This document shows, one piece after another, positions 55,117 to 62,925 of a stretch of DNA of 64,000 nucleotides. Position 1 is the first letter of the stretch. The number at the start of each line of letters is the position of its first letter. The stretch is taken from contig NZ_JBOUVX010000001.1 of the NCBI RefSeq assembly GCF_050789285.1, positions 992,001-1,056,000 on the forward strand. Direction: 5' to 3'. The position numbers were made by a program, and so were the translations under genes. This DNA comes from CAVPWP01 sp050789285 (GTDB lineage Bacteria > Pseudomonadota > Alphaproteobacteria > Rhodobacterales > Rhodobacteraceae). The notes under the pieces were generated by a model. The model worked only from the letters and a program-made list of their open reading frames with translations, made no database searches and was not told the origin of the DNA.

Positions 55117-55142
55117 ACCGGCAGTCAACCAGGGAGGACCAC

Positions 55143-56465
55143 ATGTCCAGACTGACAGCGAAGGCCCTTGTCGCCACGGCGCTTGTCCCGCTTCTTGCGG
55201 GGCCGCTCGCGGCGCAGGACTATGGCAATTTCGACGGCTACACCCTGCGGGTGAAGCTGATCGGCGGCGCGCAGTACGAACCGCTTTACGCCGAGATCGC
55301 GAAATGGGAGGAGATGACCGGCGCCAAGGTCGAAATCCTGAGCCGGAAGAACCACTTCGAGCTTGATCGTGAGATCAAGCAGGACATCGCGGCCGGCACG
55401 CTTGACTGGTGCGTGGGCTCGAACCACACCAGCTTCGCGCCGCAATACGGCAACATCTATGCCGACCTGAACGAGCTGATCGACGCCGAGACGCTGGCCG
55501 GGTTCGTGCCGCTTGTGCTGGAGCACTCCACCGTCGACGGACGGCTGGTGCAGTTGCCCCGGCATTCGGACGTCTCGAACCTGTTCTACATCAAGTCGCT
55601 TTACGAAGACACTGAAAAACAGGCGGCTTTCAAGGCCGAGTACGGCTATGACCTGGCCCCGCCCGAGACCTGGGCGCAGGTCGCCGACCAGGCCAAGTTC
55701 TTCGCCAACCCGCCCGATTTCTACGGCACCCAGTACGTCGGCAAGGACGAGGCGATCACCGGCCGCTTCTACGAAATGCTCGTCGCCGAGGGCGGCCAGC
55801 TTTTCACCGAGGACTGGGAACCCGCCTTCAACTCCGAGGCGGGCGTGCGCGCGCTCAACTGGTTCGTCGATCTCTACAACGCGAACGCGGTGCCCAAGGG
55901 CGTGCCGAACTACCTGTGGGACGACACCGGTCTTGGCTTCGCCAGCGGCACGGTCGCCATGAACCTTGACTGGGGCGGCTGGTCGGCCTTCTTCAACGAT
56001 CCCGCGAACTCGAAGGTCGCGGGCGACGTCGGGCTGATCCGCGCGCCCAAGGGCAGTTCGGGCCTGCGCACGGGCTGGTCGGGATCGCACACCTTCTCGA
56101 TCACCGAGACCTGCGACAACAAGGAGGCGGCAGCGTCCTTCGTGTCGTTCCTGACCGACTACGACCGTCAGATGGTCGAGGCGCGCAAGGGCCTTCTGCC
56201 GACGCGCACGCAGGTCTGGGAAGACGCCAAGGCCGAGTTCCAGTCCAGCGGGCAGGACTTCCTCGTGGAGGTCTTCGACACCTTCCAGGCGTCGATGGCC
56301 GAGGATGCCTTCACCCCGCCGCTGATCCCCGAGTGGATCGAGGTCTCGAACGTGCTCTGGCCGCGCCTTCAGGCCGCGATCGTGGGTGACATGACCGCGC
56401 AGGAGGCGCTCGACGAGGCCGCCGCCGAGGCGCTGATCATCATGGAAGACGCGGGCTACCGCTAG
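55143..56465 (+). CDS. ABC transporter substrate-binding protein, family 1 (sugar type)
   Basis: 440 residues. Start ATG 55143 follows GGGAGGA, 26 bases after the CoA transferase. The in-frame opening further upstream belongs to another gene. Signal peptide about 1-25 with cleavage after GPLAAQ. Family-1 features: LIGGAQYEPLYAEIAKWEEM, GTLDWCVGSNHTSFAPQYG, QLPRHSDVSNLFYIKSLY and GTVAMNLDWGGWSAFF. Brings an unknown ligand to the permeases at 56539 and 57447. A GC-rich hairpin follows. Confidence 0.92.
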   Translation: MSRLTAKALVATALVPLLAGPLAAQDYGNFDGYTLRVKLIGGAQYEPLYAEIAKWEEMTGAKVEILSRKNHFELDREIKQDIAAGTLDWCVGSNHTSFAPQYGNIYADLNELIDAETLAGFVPLVLEHSTVDGRLVQLPRHSDVSNLFYIKSLYEDTEKQAAFKAEYGYDLAPPETWAQVADQAKFFANPPDFYGTQYVGKDEAITGRFYEMLVAEGGQLFTEDWEPAFNSEAGVRALNWFVDLYNANAVPKGVPNYLWDDTGLGFASGTVAMNLDWGGWSAFFNDPANSKVAGDVGLIRAPKGSSGLRTGWSGSHTFSITETCDNKEAAASFVSFLTDYDRQMVEARKGLLPTRTQVWEDAKAEFQSSGQDFLVEVFDTFQASMAEDAFTPPLIPEWIEVSNVLWPRLQAAIVGDMTAQEALDEAAAEALIIMEDAGYR

Positions 56466-56475
56466 GCCCGCGGAC

Positions 56476-56512
56476 GCCGGCGCGGCGGTCGTTCTCCCGC
56501 TGCCGCGCCGGC
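56476..56512 (+). promoter_or_regulatory. Intercistronic hairpin after the binding-protein gene
   Basis: GCCGGCGCGGC/GCCGCGCCGGC, an 11-bp stem with a 15-base loop, 11 bases after the stop and 26 before the permease start. No T-run. Third case in this window of such a structure between a binding protein and its membrane subunits. Confidence 0.6.
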
Positions 56513-56538
56513 CCCCGAACAAGACAGGTTGAAGGCCC

Positions 56539-57450
56539 GTGATCCGCTATTTCCGAACCCGGCAGGCGGCGATGACACCGCTTCTGTTGTTGGCGCCCGC
56601 GATCCTCACCATGATCCTGGTCGTGGCGCTTCCGCTTGTCTTCTCGTTCTATACCTCCCTCACGCCCTATCGCCTGACCCGGCCCGAGACGCTGAACACC
56701 TTCATTGGCTTTCGCAACTATGCGCGCCTGTTCACGGATTGGGATTTCTGGGAGGTCTTCGGCCGCACCATCCTGTTCCTGACGATCGCGCTCAACGTCG
56801 AGTTCCTTCTGGGCCTCGGCATCGCGCTGCTGATCAACAAGATCACCTGGGGCCAGCGCACGCTGCGCACCATCATGATGTTTCCGATGATGTTCTCGCC
56901 CATCCTGGTGGGGTTCCAGTTCAAGTTCATCTTCAACGACAACATCGGAATTCTCAACAACGCCCTGCAAAGCCTTGGTTTCACTGACCAGGCGATCCCC
57001 TGGCTGGTCGACGGCCGGCTGGCGATGTTCTCGATCATCTTCGCCGAGGTCTGGATGAGCACCTCGGTCTTCGCGATCCTGCTGCTGGCGGGCCTTTTCG
57101 CGATGCCGCGCGATCCGCTCGAGGCCGCCAAGGTCGACGGCTGCAACCCGTGGCAGGTCTTCCGGCACATCACGCTGCCGTTCATCATGCCCTTCGCCTT
57201 CATCGCGATGACCATCCGGTCGCTCGACGTGGCGCGCGCCTATGACATTGTGGCGGTGATGACCGACGGCGGCCCGGCGGGGCGGACCGAGCTGCTGTGG
57301 ACGCTGATCGCGCGCGTGGGCTACGAGAACGCGCGCATGGGGCAGGCGAACGCCATGGCCTATGTCTCGACCCTGCTGTCGATCGCCTTCACCTATTACT
57401 TCTTCCGCAAGCTTGTCGCTGCGCGCCGCTACATGGGGGGCGCGGAATGA
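56539..57450 (+). CDS. ABC transporter permease, MalF/UgpA type
   Basis: 303 residues, six membrane helices, with the typical start LLLLAPAILTMILVVALPLV. EAA loop: DPLEAAKVDGCNPWQVFRHI, then LPFIMPFAFIAM. The start is GTG 56539 after GAAGG. It overlaps the second permease by 4 bases. Confidence 0.93.
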   Translation: MIRYFRTRQAAMTPLLLLAPAILTMILVVALPLVFSFYTSLTPYRLTRPETLNTFIGFRNYARLFTDWDFWEVFGRTILFLTIALNVEFLLGLGIALLINKITWGQRTLRTIMMFPMMFSPILVGFQFKFIFNDNIGILNNALQSLGFTDQAIPWLVDGRLAMFSIIFAEVWMSTSVFAILLLAGLFAMPRDPLEAAKVDGCNPWQVFRHITLPFIMPFAFIAMTIRSLDVARAYDIVAVMTDGGPAGRTELLWTLIARVGYENARMGQANAMAYVSTLLSIAFTYYFFRKLVAARRYMGGAE

Positions 57451-58304
57451 GCCGGGCGATGAAGAAAAAGCTCCGCGCGACAGGCCTTTGGATCACGACA
57501 TTCGTCTTGATGGTGATCATGTGCGTGCCTGGCCTGTGGGTAGTGCTGTCGGCCTTCCGCCCCAACCGCGAGATCCTGGCGAAACCCCCGGTCTGGATTC
57601 CGCAGGAACTGACGCTCGACAACTTCGCCAAGATCTTCGGCTTCGGGCAGGAGCAGGTGGCGATCCCGGTCCTGTGGTATTTCTGGAACTCGCTGGTGAT
57701 CGCCACGACATCCACCCTGATCGCGCTGACCATCGGCATGGCGGGCGGATACGCCTTCGCGCGCTTCCGCTTCCGCTACAAGAACGCGTGGTTCCTGTCG
57801 CTGATGCTCTTCCGCACGGTGCCGGGCATCGCGCTGTCGCTGCCGGTCTTCATGATCTGGTCGCGGCTGGGCATCATCGACACGCAGATCGGGCTGATCA
57901 TCGTCTATGTCTCGCTCAACGTGCCGTTCACGATCTGGCTGATCGACGGCTTCTTCCGGCAGATCCCGATCTCGCTCAGCGAGGCCGCGCAGGTCGACGG
58001 CTGCACGCGCTGGCAGGCGTTCTGGAAGATCGAGTTTCCGCTGGCGCGCTCCGGCATCGCGGCGGCAGGCGTCTTCGCCTTCCTGACAAGCTGGAACGAA
58101 TTCGCGCTGGCCAGCCAGCTGACCCGCTCGACCGACAGCAAGACGCTGCCGGTGGGGCTGATGGACTTCACCGCACAGTTCACGATCGACTGGGCGGGCA
58201 TGTGCGCGATGGCGGTGATCATCATCGTGCCGGCCCTGATCCTGACGTTCCTCGTGCAGAAACACCTGATCGCCGGGCTGACCTTCGGCGGAGTGAAAGG
58301 CTGA
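57447..58304 (+). CDS. ABC transporter permease, MalG/UgpE type
   Basis: 285 residues. ATG 57447 overlaps the first permease stop (ATGA). The longer upstream frame is rejected. MalG-type features: WVVLSAFRPNREILAKPPVW after the first helix, GYAFARFRFRYKNAW and the EAA loop SLSEAAQVDGCTRWQAFWKI. About six membrane helices. Heterodimer partner of the preceding permease. Confidence 0.93.
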   Translation: MSRAMKKKLRATGLWITTFVLMVIMCVPGLWVVLSAFRPNREILAKPPVWIPQELTLDNFAKIFGFGQEQVAIPVLWYFWNSLVIATTSTLIALTIGMAGGYAFARFRFRYKNAWFLSLMLFRTVPGIALSLPVFMIWSRLGIIDTQIGLIIVYVSLNVPFTIWLIDGFFRQIPISLSEAAQVDGCTRWQAFWKIEFPLARSGIAAAGVFAFLTSWNEFALASQLTRSTDSKTLPVGLMDFTAQFTIDWAGMCAMAVIIIVPALILTFLVQKHLIAGLTFGGVKG

Positions 58305-58306
58305 CA

Positions 58307-59401
58307 ATGGCAGGCATCACGCTGGACAACGTGGTCAAGCGCTACGGGCGGCTCGAGGTCGTGCACGGCATCGACCTTGAGATCGCGCATAACGAATTCG
58401 TCGTGCTGGTCGGGCCGTCGGGCTGCGGCAAGTCGACGACGCTGCGCATGATCGCGGGGCTCGAGGATATCTCGGACGGCGAGGTGCGGATCGGCGACCG
58501 CGTCGTGAACGACCTGCCGCCCAGAAAGCGCAACATCTCGATGGTGTTCCAGAACTACGCGCTTTATCCGCACATGAACGTGCGCGACAACTTGGGTTTC
58601 GGCCTGAAGATCGCCGGCCAAAGTCCTGCGGTTATTGAGGAACGCGTGAACGAGGCGGCCGAGATCCTGGGCCTGTCCGAGCTTCTCGAACGGATCCCGG
58701 CCGAGCTGTCGGGCGGCCAGCGCCAGCGCGTCGCCATGGGCCGCGCGATCGTGCGCCACCCCGACGCCTTTCTCTTCGACGAGCCGCTGTCGAACCTTGA
58801 CGCCAAGCTGCGGGTGCAGATGCGCACCGAGATCAAGAAGCTGCACGCCAAGGTCCGCACCACCGTGGTCTACGTCACTCATGACCAGGTCGAGGCGATG
58901 ACGCTGGCCGATCGCATCGTGGTGATGAAGGACGGCCACATCGAACAGGTCGGCCGCCCGATGGAGGTCTTCAACCATCCGGTCAACACCTTCGTGGCCA
59001 GCTTCATCGGTTCGCCGCCGATGAACCTGATCCCCGCGACCGTGGCGGCGGGGCAGGTGCGGTTCTCGGATGGCACGACCGTGCCGGTGCCCACGCGCCT
59101 GGCCGATCTGGTGGCCGAGGGGCAGGACGTCGTCTTCGGCATCCGCCCCGACGATCTGACGCCGGTGGGCCACGGCATCCACGAGGCGCGCGAGACCGCC
59201 GACATCGAGCTGACCGTCGAACTGGCCGAGCTTCTGGGAACCGAGACGCTGATCTACACCCGCTTCGCCGGGCAGGAGGTGCAGGGCAAGATGTTCGACC
59301 CGCGCGACGTCGTCCCGGGCGAGCGGCTGACCTTCCGCCTGTCGCTCGACAAGGCGCACGTCTTCGACGCGACCACGCAGAAATCGGTGAGGGCGCTCTG
59401 A
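58307..59401 (+). CDS. ABC transporter ATPase, MalK/UgpC type
   Basis: 364 residues. ATG 58307 lies 3 bases after the permease stop with AAAGG upstream. Walker A GPSGCGKSTT, Q-loop MVFQNYALYPHMNV, signature LSGGQRQRVAMGRAI, Walker B AFLFDEPLSNLDAKL and switch VTHDQVEAMTL. The C-terminal regulatory TOBE domains (about 240-360) include IGSPPMNLIPATV and FGIRPDDLTP. Energises the importer. The stop overlaps the next start (TGATG). Confidence 0.95.
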   Translation: MAGITLDNVVKRYGRLEVVHGIDLEIAHNEFVVLVGPSGCGKSTTLRMIAGLEDISDGEVRIGDRVVNDLPPRKRNISMVFQNYALYPHMNVRDNLGFGLKIAGQSPAVIEERVNEAAEILGLSELLERIPAELSGGQRQRVAMGRAIVRHPDAFLFDEPLSNLDAKLRVQMRTEIKKLHAKVRTTVVYVTHDQVEAMTLADRIVVMKDGHIEQVGRPMEVFNHPVNTFVASFIGSPPMNLIPATVAAGQVRFSDGTTVPVPTRLADLVAEGQDVVFGIRPDDLTPVGHGIHEARETADIELTVELAELLGTETLIYTRFAGQEVQGKMFDPRDVVPGERLTFRLSLDKAHVFDATTQKSVRAL

Positions 59402-60561
59402 TGGCGCGGATCGACCACGTCGAGATCCTGATGGTTGACCTGCCACCCGCCGTCGAGCGGGTCGACGCCATCCAGTCCTTCGTCAGCCAGGAAACGCCCA
59501 TCGTGCGGATCACCGACGCCGACGGGGCCGTCGGCACCGGCTATGCCTATACCATCGGGACCGGCGGGCCGGCGGTCATCAGCCTGCTCGAACGCACGCT
59601 GGTCCCCCGACTTCTGGGGCGCGAGGCCGAGGCGGTCGAGGGCATCTGGCGCGATCTGCTGTTCGCCACCCACGCCACGGCGGTGGGGGCGATCACCTCG
59701 CTGGCGCTGGCGGCCGTCGACACCGCGCTGTGGGACCTGCGCTGCCGCCGGGCCGGCTTGCCGCTTTGGCGCATGGCGGGGGGCGCGAAGGCGTCGGTCC
59801 CGCTTTACACCACCGAAGGCGGCTGGCTGCACCTGCCGGCCCAGGCCCTGGCCCAGGACGCGGCGGCGATGAAGGGCCGGGGCTTCGCCGGCGCGAAGCT
59901 CAAGATCGGCAAACCCTCCATCGCCGAGGACCGCGCCCGCCTGCGCGCGGTGCGCGACGCCGTGGGCGAGGATTTCCGCCTCATGGTCGACGCAAACCAG
60001 GCCTTCGATCTGGCCGAGGCCCTGCGCCGCGCCGACATGCTGGCCGAGGCCGGCATCCACTGGTTCGAGGAACCGATGCCCGCCGACGACGTCGGCGCGC
60101 ACGCCCGCCTTGCGCGGCACTCGCGCGTGCCGATCGCGGTGGGCGAAAGCCTGTATTCGCTGTCGCAGTTCAAGGATTACCTCGAACAGGGCGCGGCCAG
60201 CATCGTGCAGGCCGACGTCGCGCGCATTGGGGGCATCACGCCCTGGCTCAAGGCGGCGCACCTGGCCGAGGCGTTCAGCGTCCCCGTCTGTCCGCATTTC
60301 CTGATGGAACTGCACGTCAGTCTTGTCTGCGCGGTGCCGAACGCGCCGATGCTCGAATACATCCCCCAGCTTGACGCGATCACCACCTCGCGCCTCGATA
60401 TCCGCGAGGGGCGCGCGCATCCGCCCGACAGCCCCGGCCTTGGCATCGACTGGGACTGGGACGTGATCCGCGGGCGCATCGTGCCGGGCACGCATCACAG
60501 GTTCACCACAACGGGAGGGGCACATGCAGCGCATGGGCATGGTCATCGGGCTGAAGCCTGA
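59401..60561 (+). CDS. Enolase-superfamily sugar-acid dehydratase-like enzyme
   Basis: 386 residues. Catalytic layout: Lys-x-Lys in GAKLKIGKPS (about 165), metal ligands in LMVDANQAFD, HWFEEPMPADD and IAVGESLYS, and a terminal His in VCPHFLMELHV. The combination of KxK with His is typical of mandelate racemase-like acid-sugar dehydratases. The C-terminus is unusual: a His/Ala-rich tail (AHAAHGHGHRAEA) that is read in the frame overlapping the next gene by 38 bases, so the true functional end may be earlier. Translationally coupled to the ABC ATPase. Confidence 0.88.
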   Translation: MARIDHVEILMVDLPPAVERVDAIQSFVSQETPIVRITDADGAVGTGYAYTIGTGGPAVISLLERTLVPRLLGREAEAVEGIWRDLLFATHATAVGAITSLALAAVDTALWDLRCRRAGLPLWRMAGGAKASVPLYTTEGGWLHLPAQALAQDAAAMKGRGFAGAKLKIGKPSIAEDRARLRAVRDAVGEDFRLMVDANQAFDLAEALRRADMLAEAGIHWFEEPMPADDVGAHARLARHSRVPIAVGESLYSLSQFKDYLEQGAASIVQADVARIGGITPWLKAAHLAEAFSVPVCPHFLMELHVSLVCAVPNAPMLEYIPQLDAITTSRLDIREGRAHPPDSPGLGIDWDWDVIRGRIVPGTHHRFTTTGGAHAAHGHGHRAEA

Positions 60562-60853
60562 GAAGGTCGCAGAGTACAAGCGCCTGCACGCCGCGGTCTG
60601 GCCCGAGATCCTGACCATGATCTCGGCCTGCAACATCACCAACTACTCGATCTACCTGAAGGAACCCGAGAACCTGCTTTTCGGCTACTGGGAATACACC
60701 GGCACCGACTTCGCCGCCGACGCCGCCAAGATGGCCGCCGATCCCAGAACGCAGGACTGGTGGGACGTCTGCATGCCCTGCCAGCAGCCGCTCGACACCC
60801 GCAAGCAGGGCGAGTGGTGGGCGATGATGGACGAGGTCTTCCACCATGACTGA
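60524..60853 (+). CDS. rhaM: L-rhamnose mutarotase family protein
   Basis: 109 residues, the family's usual length (about 104). Conserved blocks: MGMVIGLKPEKVAEYKRLHA, VWPEILTMIS, NYSIYLKEPENLLFGYWEY and TQDWWDVCMPCQQPL, with the active-site His/Tyr/Trp cluster. It interconverts alpha and beta anomers of rhamnose or a related sugar. It overlaps the enolase gene by 38 bases and the RraA-like gene by 8. The rest of the operon lacks rhamnose isomerase or kinase, so the substrate may be another 6-deoxy sugar or a lactone-forming sugar. Confidence 0.88.
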   Translation: MQRMGMVIGLKPEKVAEYKRLHAAVWPEILTMISACNITNYSIYLKEPENLLFGYWEYTGTDFAADAAKMAADPRTQDWWDVCMPCQQPLDTRKQGEWWAMMDEVFHHD

Positions 60854-61499
60854 CGCCGACCGCCTGAACGCGCTGCGGGGCTGCTATACCTCGGTCCTGC
60901 ACGACGTGATGCGCGCGCGCGGGCTGCGCAACTTCACGCTGCCGCCGCGCCTGCGGCCGCTGCAGCCCGAGACGGTGCTGACCGGGCCGGCCTGGACCGT
61001 CGAGGGCCGCATCGACGAGACCGCCGATCCCCACGAGACGCTGCTGGCCTGGACCGGGCTTCTGTCGAAGGCGCCCGCGGGCCATGTCTGGACCGCCCAG
61101 CCGCACACCCAGCTTGTCGCGCAGATGGGCGAGTTGTCGGCCGAGACGCTGCACCGCAAGGGCGTTCTGGGCTGCGTCGTCGACGGGGGCCTGCGCGACA
61201 CGAACTTCATCCTGCGGCTGGGCTTTCCCTGCTGGGGCACCTTCCACACGCCGCGCGACGTGGTGGGCCTGTGGCTGCCCACCGCGACGGATGTCGAGAT
61301 CATGATCGGCGAGGTTGCGATCGCGCCGGGCGACTGGCTGCACGGCGACCGCGACGGCATGGTGCGCATCCCGGGCGCGGCGCTGGACGAGGTGATCCCC
61401 GCCGCCGTCACCGCGATGAACACCGAAAGCAAGGTCCGCCGCGCCATCCTGGACGGGATGGACCCGCAGGAGGCCTATCTGAAATGGGGGAAATTCTAG
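60846..61499 (+). CDS. RraA-like family protein (HMG/CHA-aldolase type)
   Basis: 217 residues. The RraA fold core is clear: CVVDGGLRDTNFI (about 110-122) supplies the metal and pyruvate-binding Arg-Asp, and APGDWLHGDRDGMVRIP follows. RraA homologues with an intact R-D pair are divalent-metal pyruvate aldolases or oxaloacetate decarboxylases, while the E. coli RNase E regulator lost activity. In this operon an aldolase splitting a 2-keto-3-deoxy acid is the natural inference, giving pyruvate and an aldehyde. Confidence 0.88.
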   Translation: MTDADRLNALRGCYTSVLHDVMRARGLRNFTLPPRLRPLQPETVLTGPAWTVEGRIDETADPHETLLAWTGLLSKAPAGHVWTAQPHTQLVAQMGELSAETLHRKGVLGCVVDGGLRDTNFILRLGFPCWGTFHTPRDVVGLWLPTATDVEIMIGEVAIAPGDWLHGDRDGMVRIPGAALDEVIPAAVTAMNTESKVRRAILDGMDPQEAYLKWGKF

Positions 61500-61503
61500 G
61501 GCC

Positions 61504-62616
61504 ATGAAGATCGCGGCCCTCGATATCCGCGCCTGCCGCCACGATGGCGCGGCCATCGCCGGCGCGGCGATGCGCGACGGTCAGGCGCGGCAGGGCCTCG
61601 AGTTCCTGGTCTTCACCCTGCGGACCGAGGACGGCCGCGAGGCGTCGATGTTCGGCTTCGCGGGCCGGTCGGCGGTGGGGGCGGCGCACACCGCCGCGGC
61701 CTCGCTCCGTCCGTTCCTTCTGGGCCGCGACGCCCGCGACCGCGAGGCGATCTGGCATGACTGGCGCACCGCCGACCGCTGGTGGCACCACCTGCCGATC
61801 CATGCCTTCGGTCCGGTCGACTGCTGTCTCTGGCTTCTGGCGGCCGAGGCGGCGGGCCAGCCGCTCTGGCGGTTCATCGGCGGTGCGCGGAACAGCGTGC
61901 CCACCTATGCCTCGTCGCTGGTGCTGGCCGATGCCGACGCCTATGCCGCCGAGGCGCTGGCGGTGCGCGCGGCGGGTCTGAAGGCCTACAAGATCCATCC
62001 CCCGGGCAAGTCGCTGGCCGAGGATATCGAGATCCACCGCGCGGTCCGCGCCGCCGTGGGCGACGACTTCCCGCTGATGTCCGACCCGGTGCAGCCCTAT
62101 GCCTTCGACGAGGCGCTGCGGCTGGGGCGCGAGCTTGAGCGGCTGAACTTCCTCTGGCTGGAAGAACCGCTGCCGGACGAGGCGTTCGGCGCGCTGCGCG
62201 AACTGACGCGCCGCCTCGACATTCCCGTGGTGGGGACCGAGGTGCTGGCCAAGCATCCCTATTCGGTGGCCGAATGCATCGCCACCCGCGTGGTCGACGC
62301 CGTGCGCGCCGATCCAAGCTGGAGCGGGGGGGTGACCGGCACGCTCAAGACCGCGCGGCTTGCCGAGGCGTTCCACATGAATTGCGAACTGCACACCACG
62401 ATCTTCCACCCGCTCGAGATGGTATCCCTTCACCTCGCGGGCGCGGTCCGGAACAACACCTATTTCGAAGTTCTCTGGCCGATCCAGACCTTCGCTTTCG
62501 GGCTTGACCGGCCGCTGCCCGTCGAGAACGGCGTGGCGCACCTGCCGGATACGCCGGGGCTGGGCGCCGCGCTTGACTGGGACATGATCGACGATGCAAC
62601 GATTGCGAGGGTCTGA
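61504..62616 (+). CDS. Enolase-superfamily enzyme, second copy in the operon
   Basis: 370 residues. Layout differs from the first copy: GLKAYKIHPPGKSLAED places Lys-x-His at the usual Lys position, PLMSDPVQPYAF has the metal Asp, LWLEEPLPDEAF the Glu and VVGTEVLAKHP the third ligand, with His in NCELHTTIFHPLE. The KIHPPG type is seen in a set of poorly studied acid-sugar dehydratases. No tight similarity to a named enzyme was recognised. ATG 61504 follows the RraA stop after 4 bases with only a weak site (AAATTCTAGGGCC). Confidence 0.85.
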   Translation: MKIAALDIRACRHDGAAIAGAAMRDGQARQGLEFLVFTLRTEDGREASMFGFAGRSAVGAAHTAAASLRPFLLGRDARDREAIWHDWRTADRWWHHLPIHAFGPVDCCLWLLAAEAAGQPLWRFIGGARNSVPTYASSLVLADADAYAAEALAVRAAGLKAYKIHPPGKSLAEDIEIHRAVRAAVGDDFPLMSDPVQPYAFDEALRLGRELERLNFLWLEEPLPDEAFGALRELTRRLDIPVVGTEVLAKHPYSVAECIATRVVDAVRADPSWSGGVTGTLKTARLAEAFHMNCELHTTIFHPLEMVSLHLAGAVRNNTYFEVLWPIQTFAFGLDRPLPVENGVAHLPDTPGLGAALDWDMIDDATIARV

Positions 62617-62925
62617 ATGACCGATACGCGCCTTCTGCTGCTGTCCCCCGACGACAACGTCTTCGTCCTGCGCGGTGCCATCGACGCGGGCGAGACGGTC
62701 GCGCTGGAGGCCGGGCAGGCCACGGTGCCGGTGCGCCTTGGCCTTGGCCACAAGATCGCCCGGCGCGCCATCGCGGCGGGCGAGAAGATCGTGAAGTACG
62801 GCGCGCCCATCGGATCGGCCACGCAGGCGATCCCGGCCGGCGCCCATGTCCATCTGCACAACGTCAAAAGCGACTATACGCCGACCTACGCGCTGGAAGC
62901 GACGTCCGAGGAGGTGCCGCGATGA
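62617..62925 (+). CDS. SAF-domain small subunit of UxaA-family lyase
   Basis: 102 residues. SAF core LGLGHKIARRAIAAGEKIVK, YGAPIGSATQAI and GAHVHLHNVKSDY closely parallel the small subunit at 679-966. It overlaps the large subunit by ATGA and follows the enolase stop directly. Second split UxaA/SuyA-type lyase of the window. Confidence 0.88.
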   Translation: MTDTRLLLLSPDDNVFVLRGAIDAGETVALEAGQATVPVRLGLGHKIARRAIAAGEKIVKYGAPIGSATQAIPAGAHVHLHNVKSDYTPTYALEATSEEVPR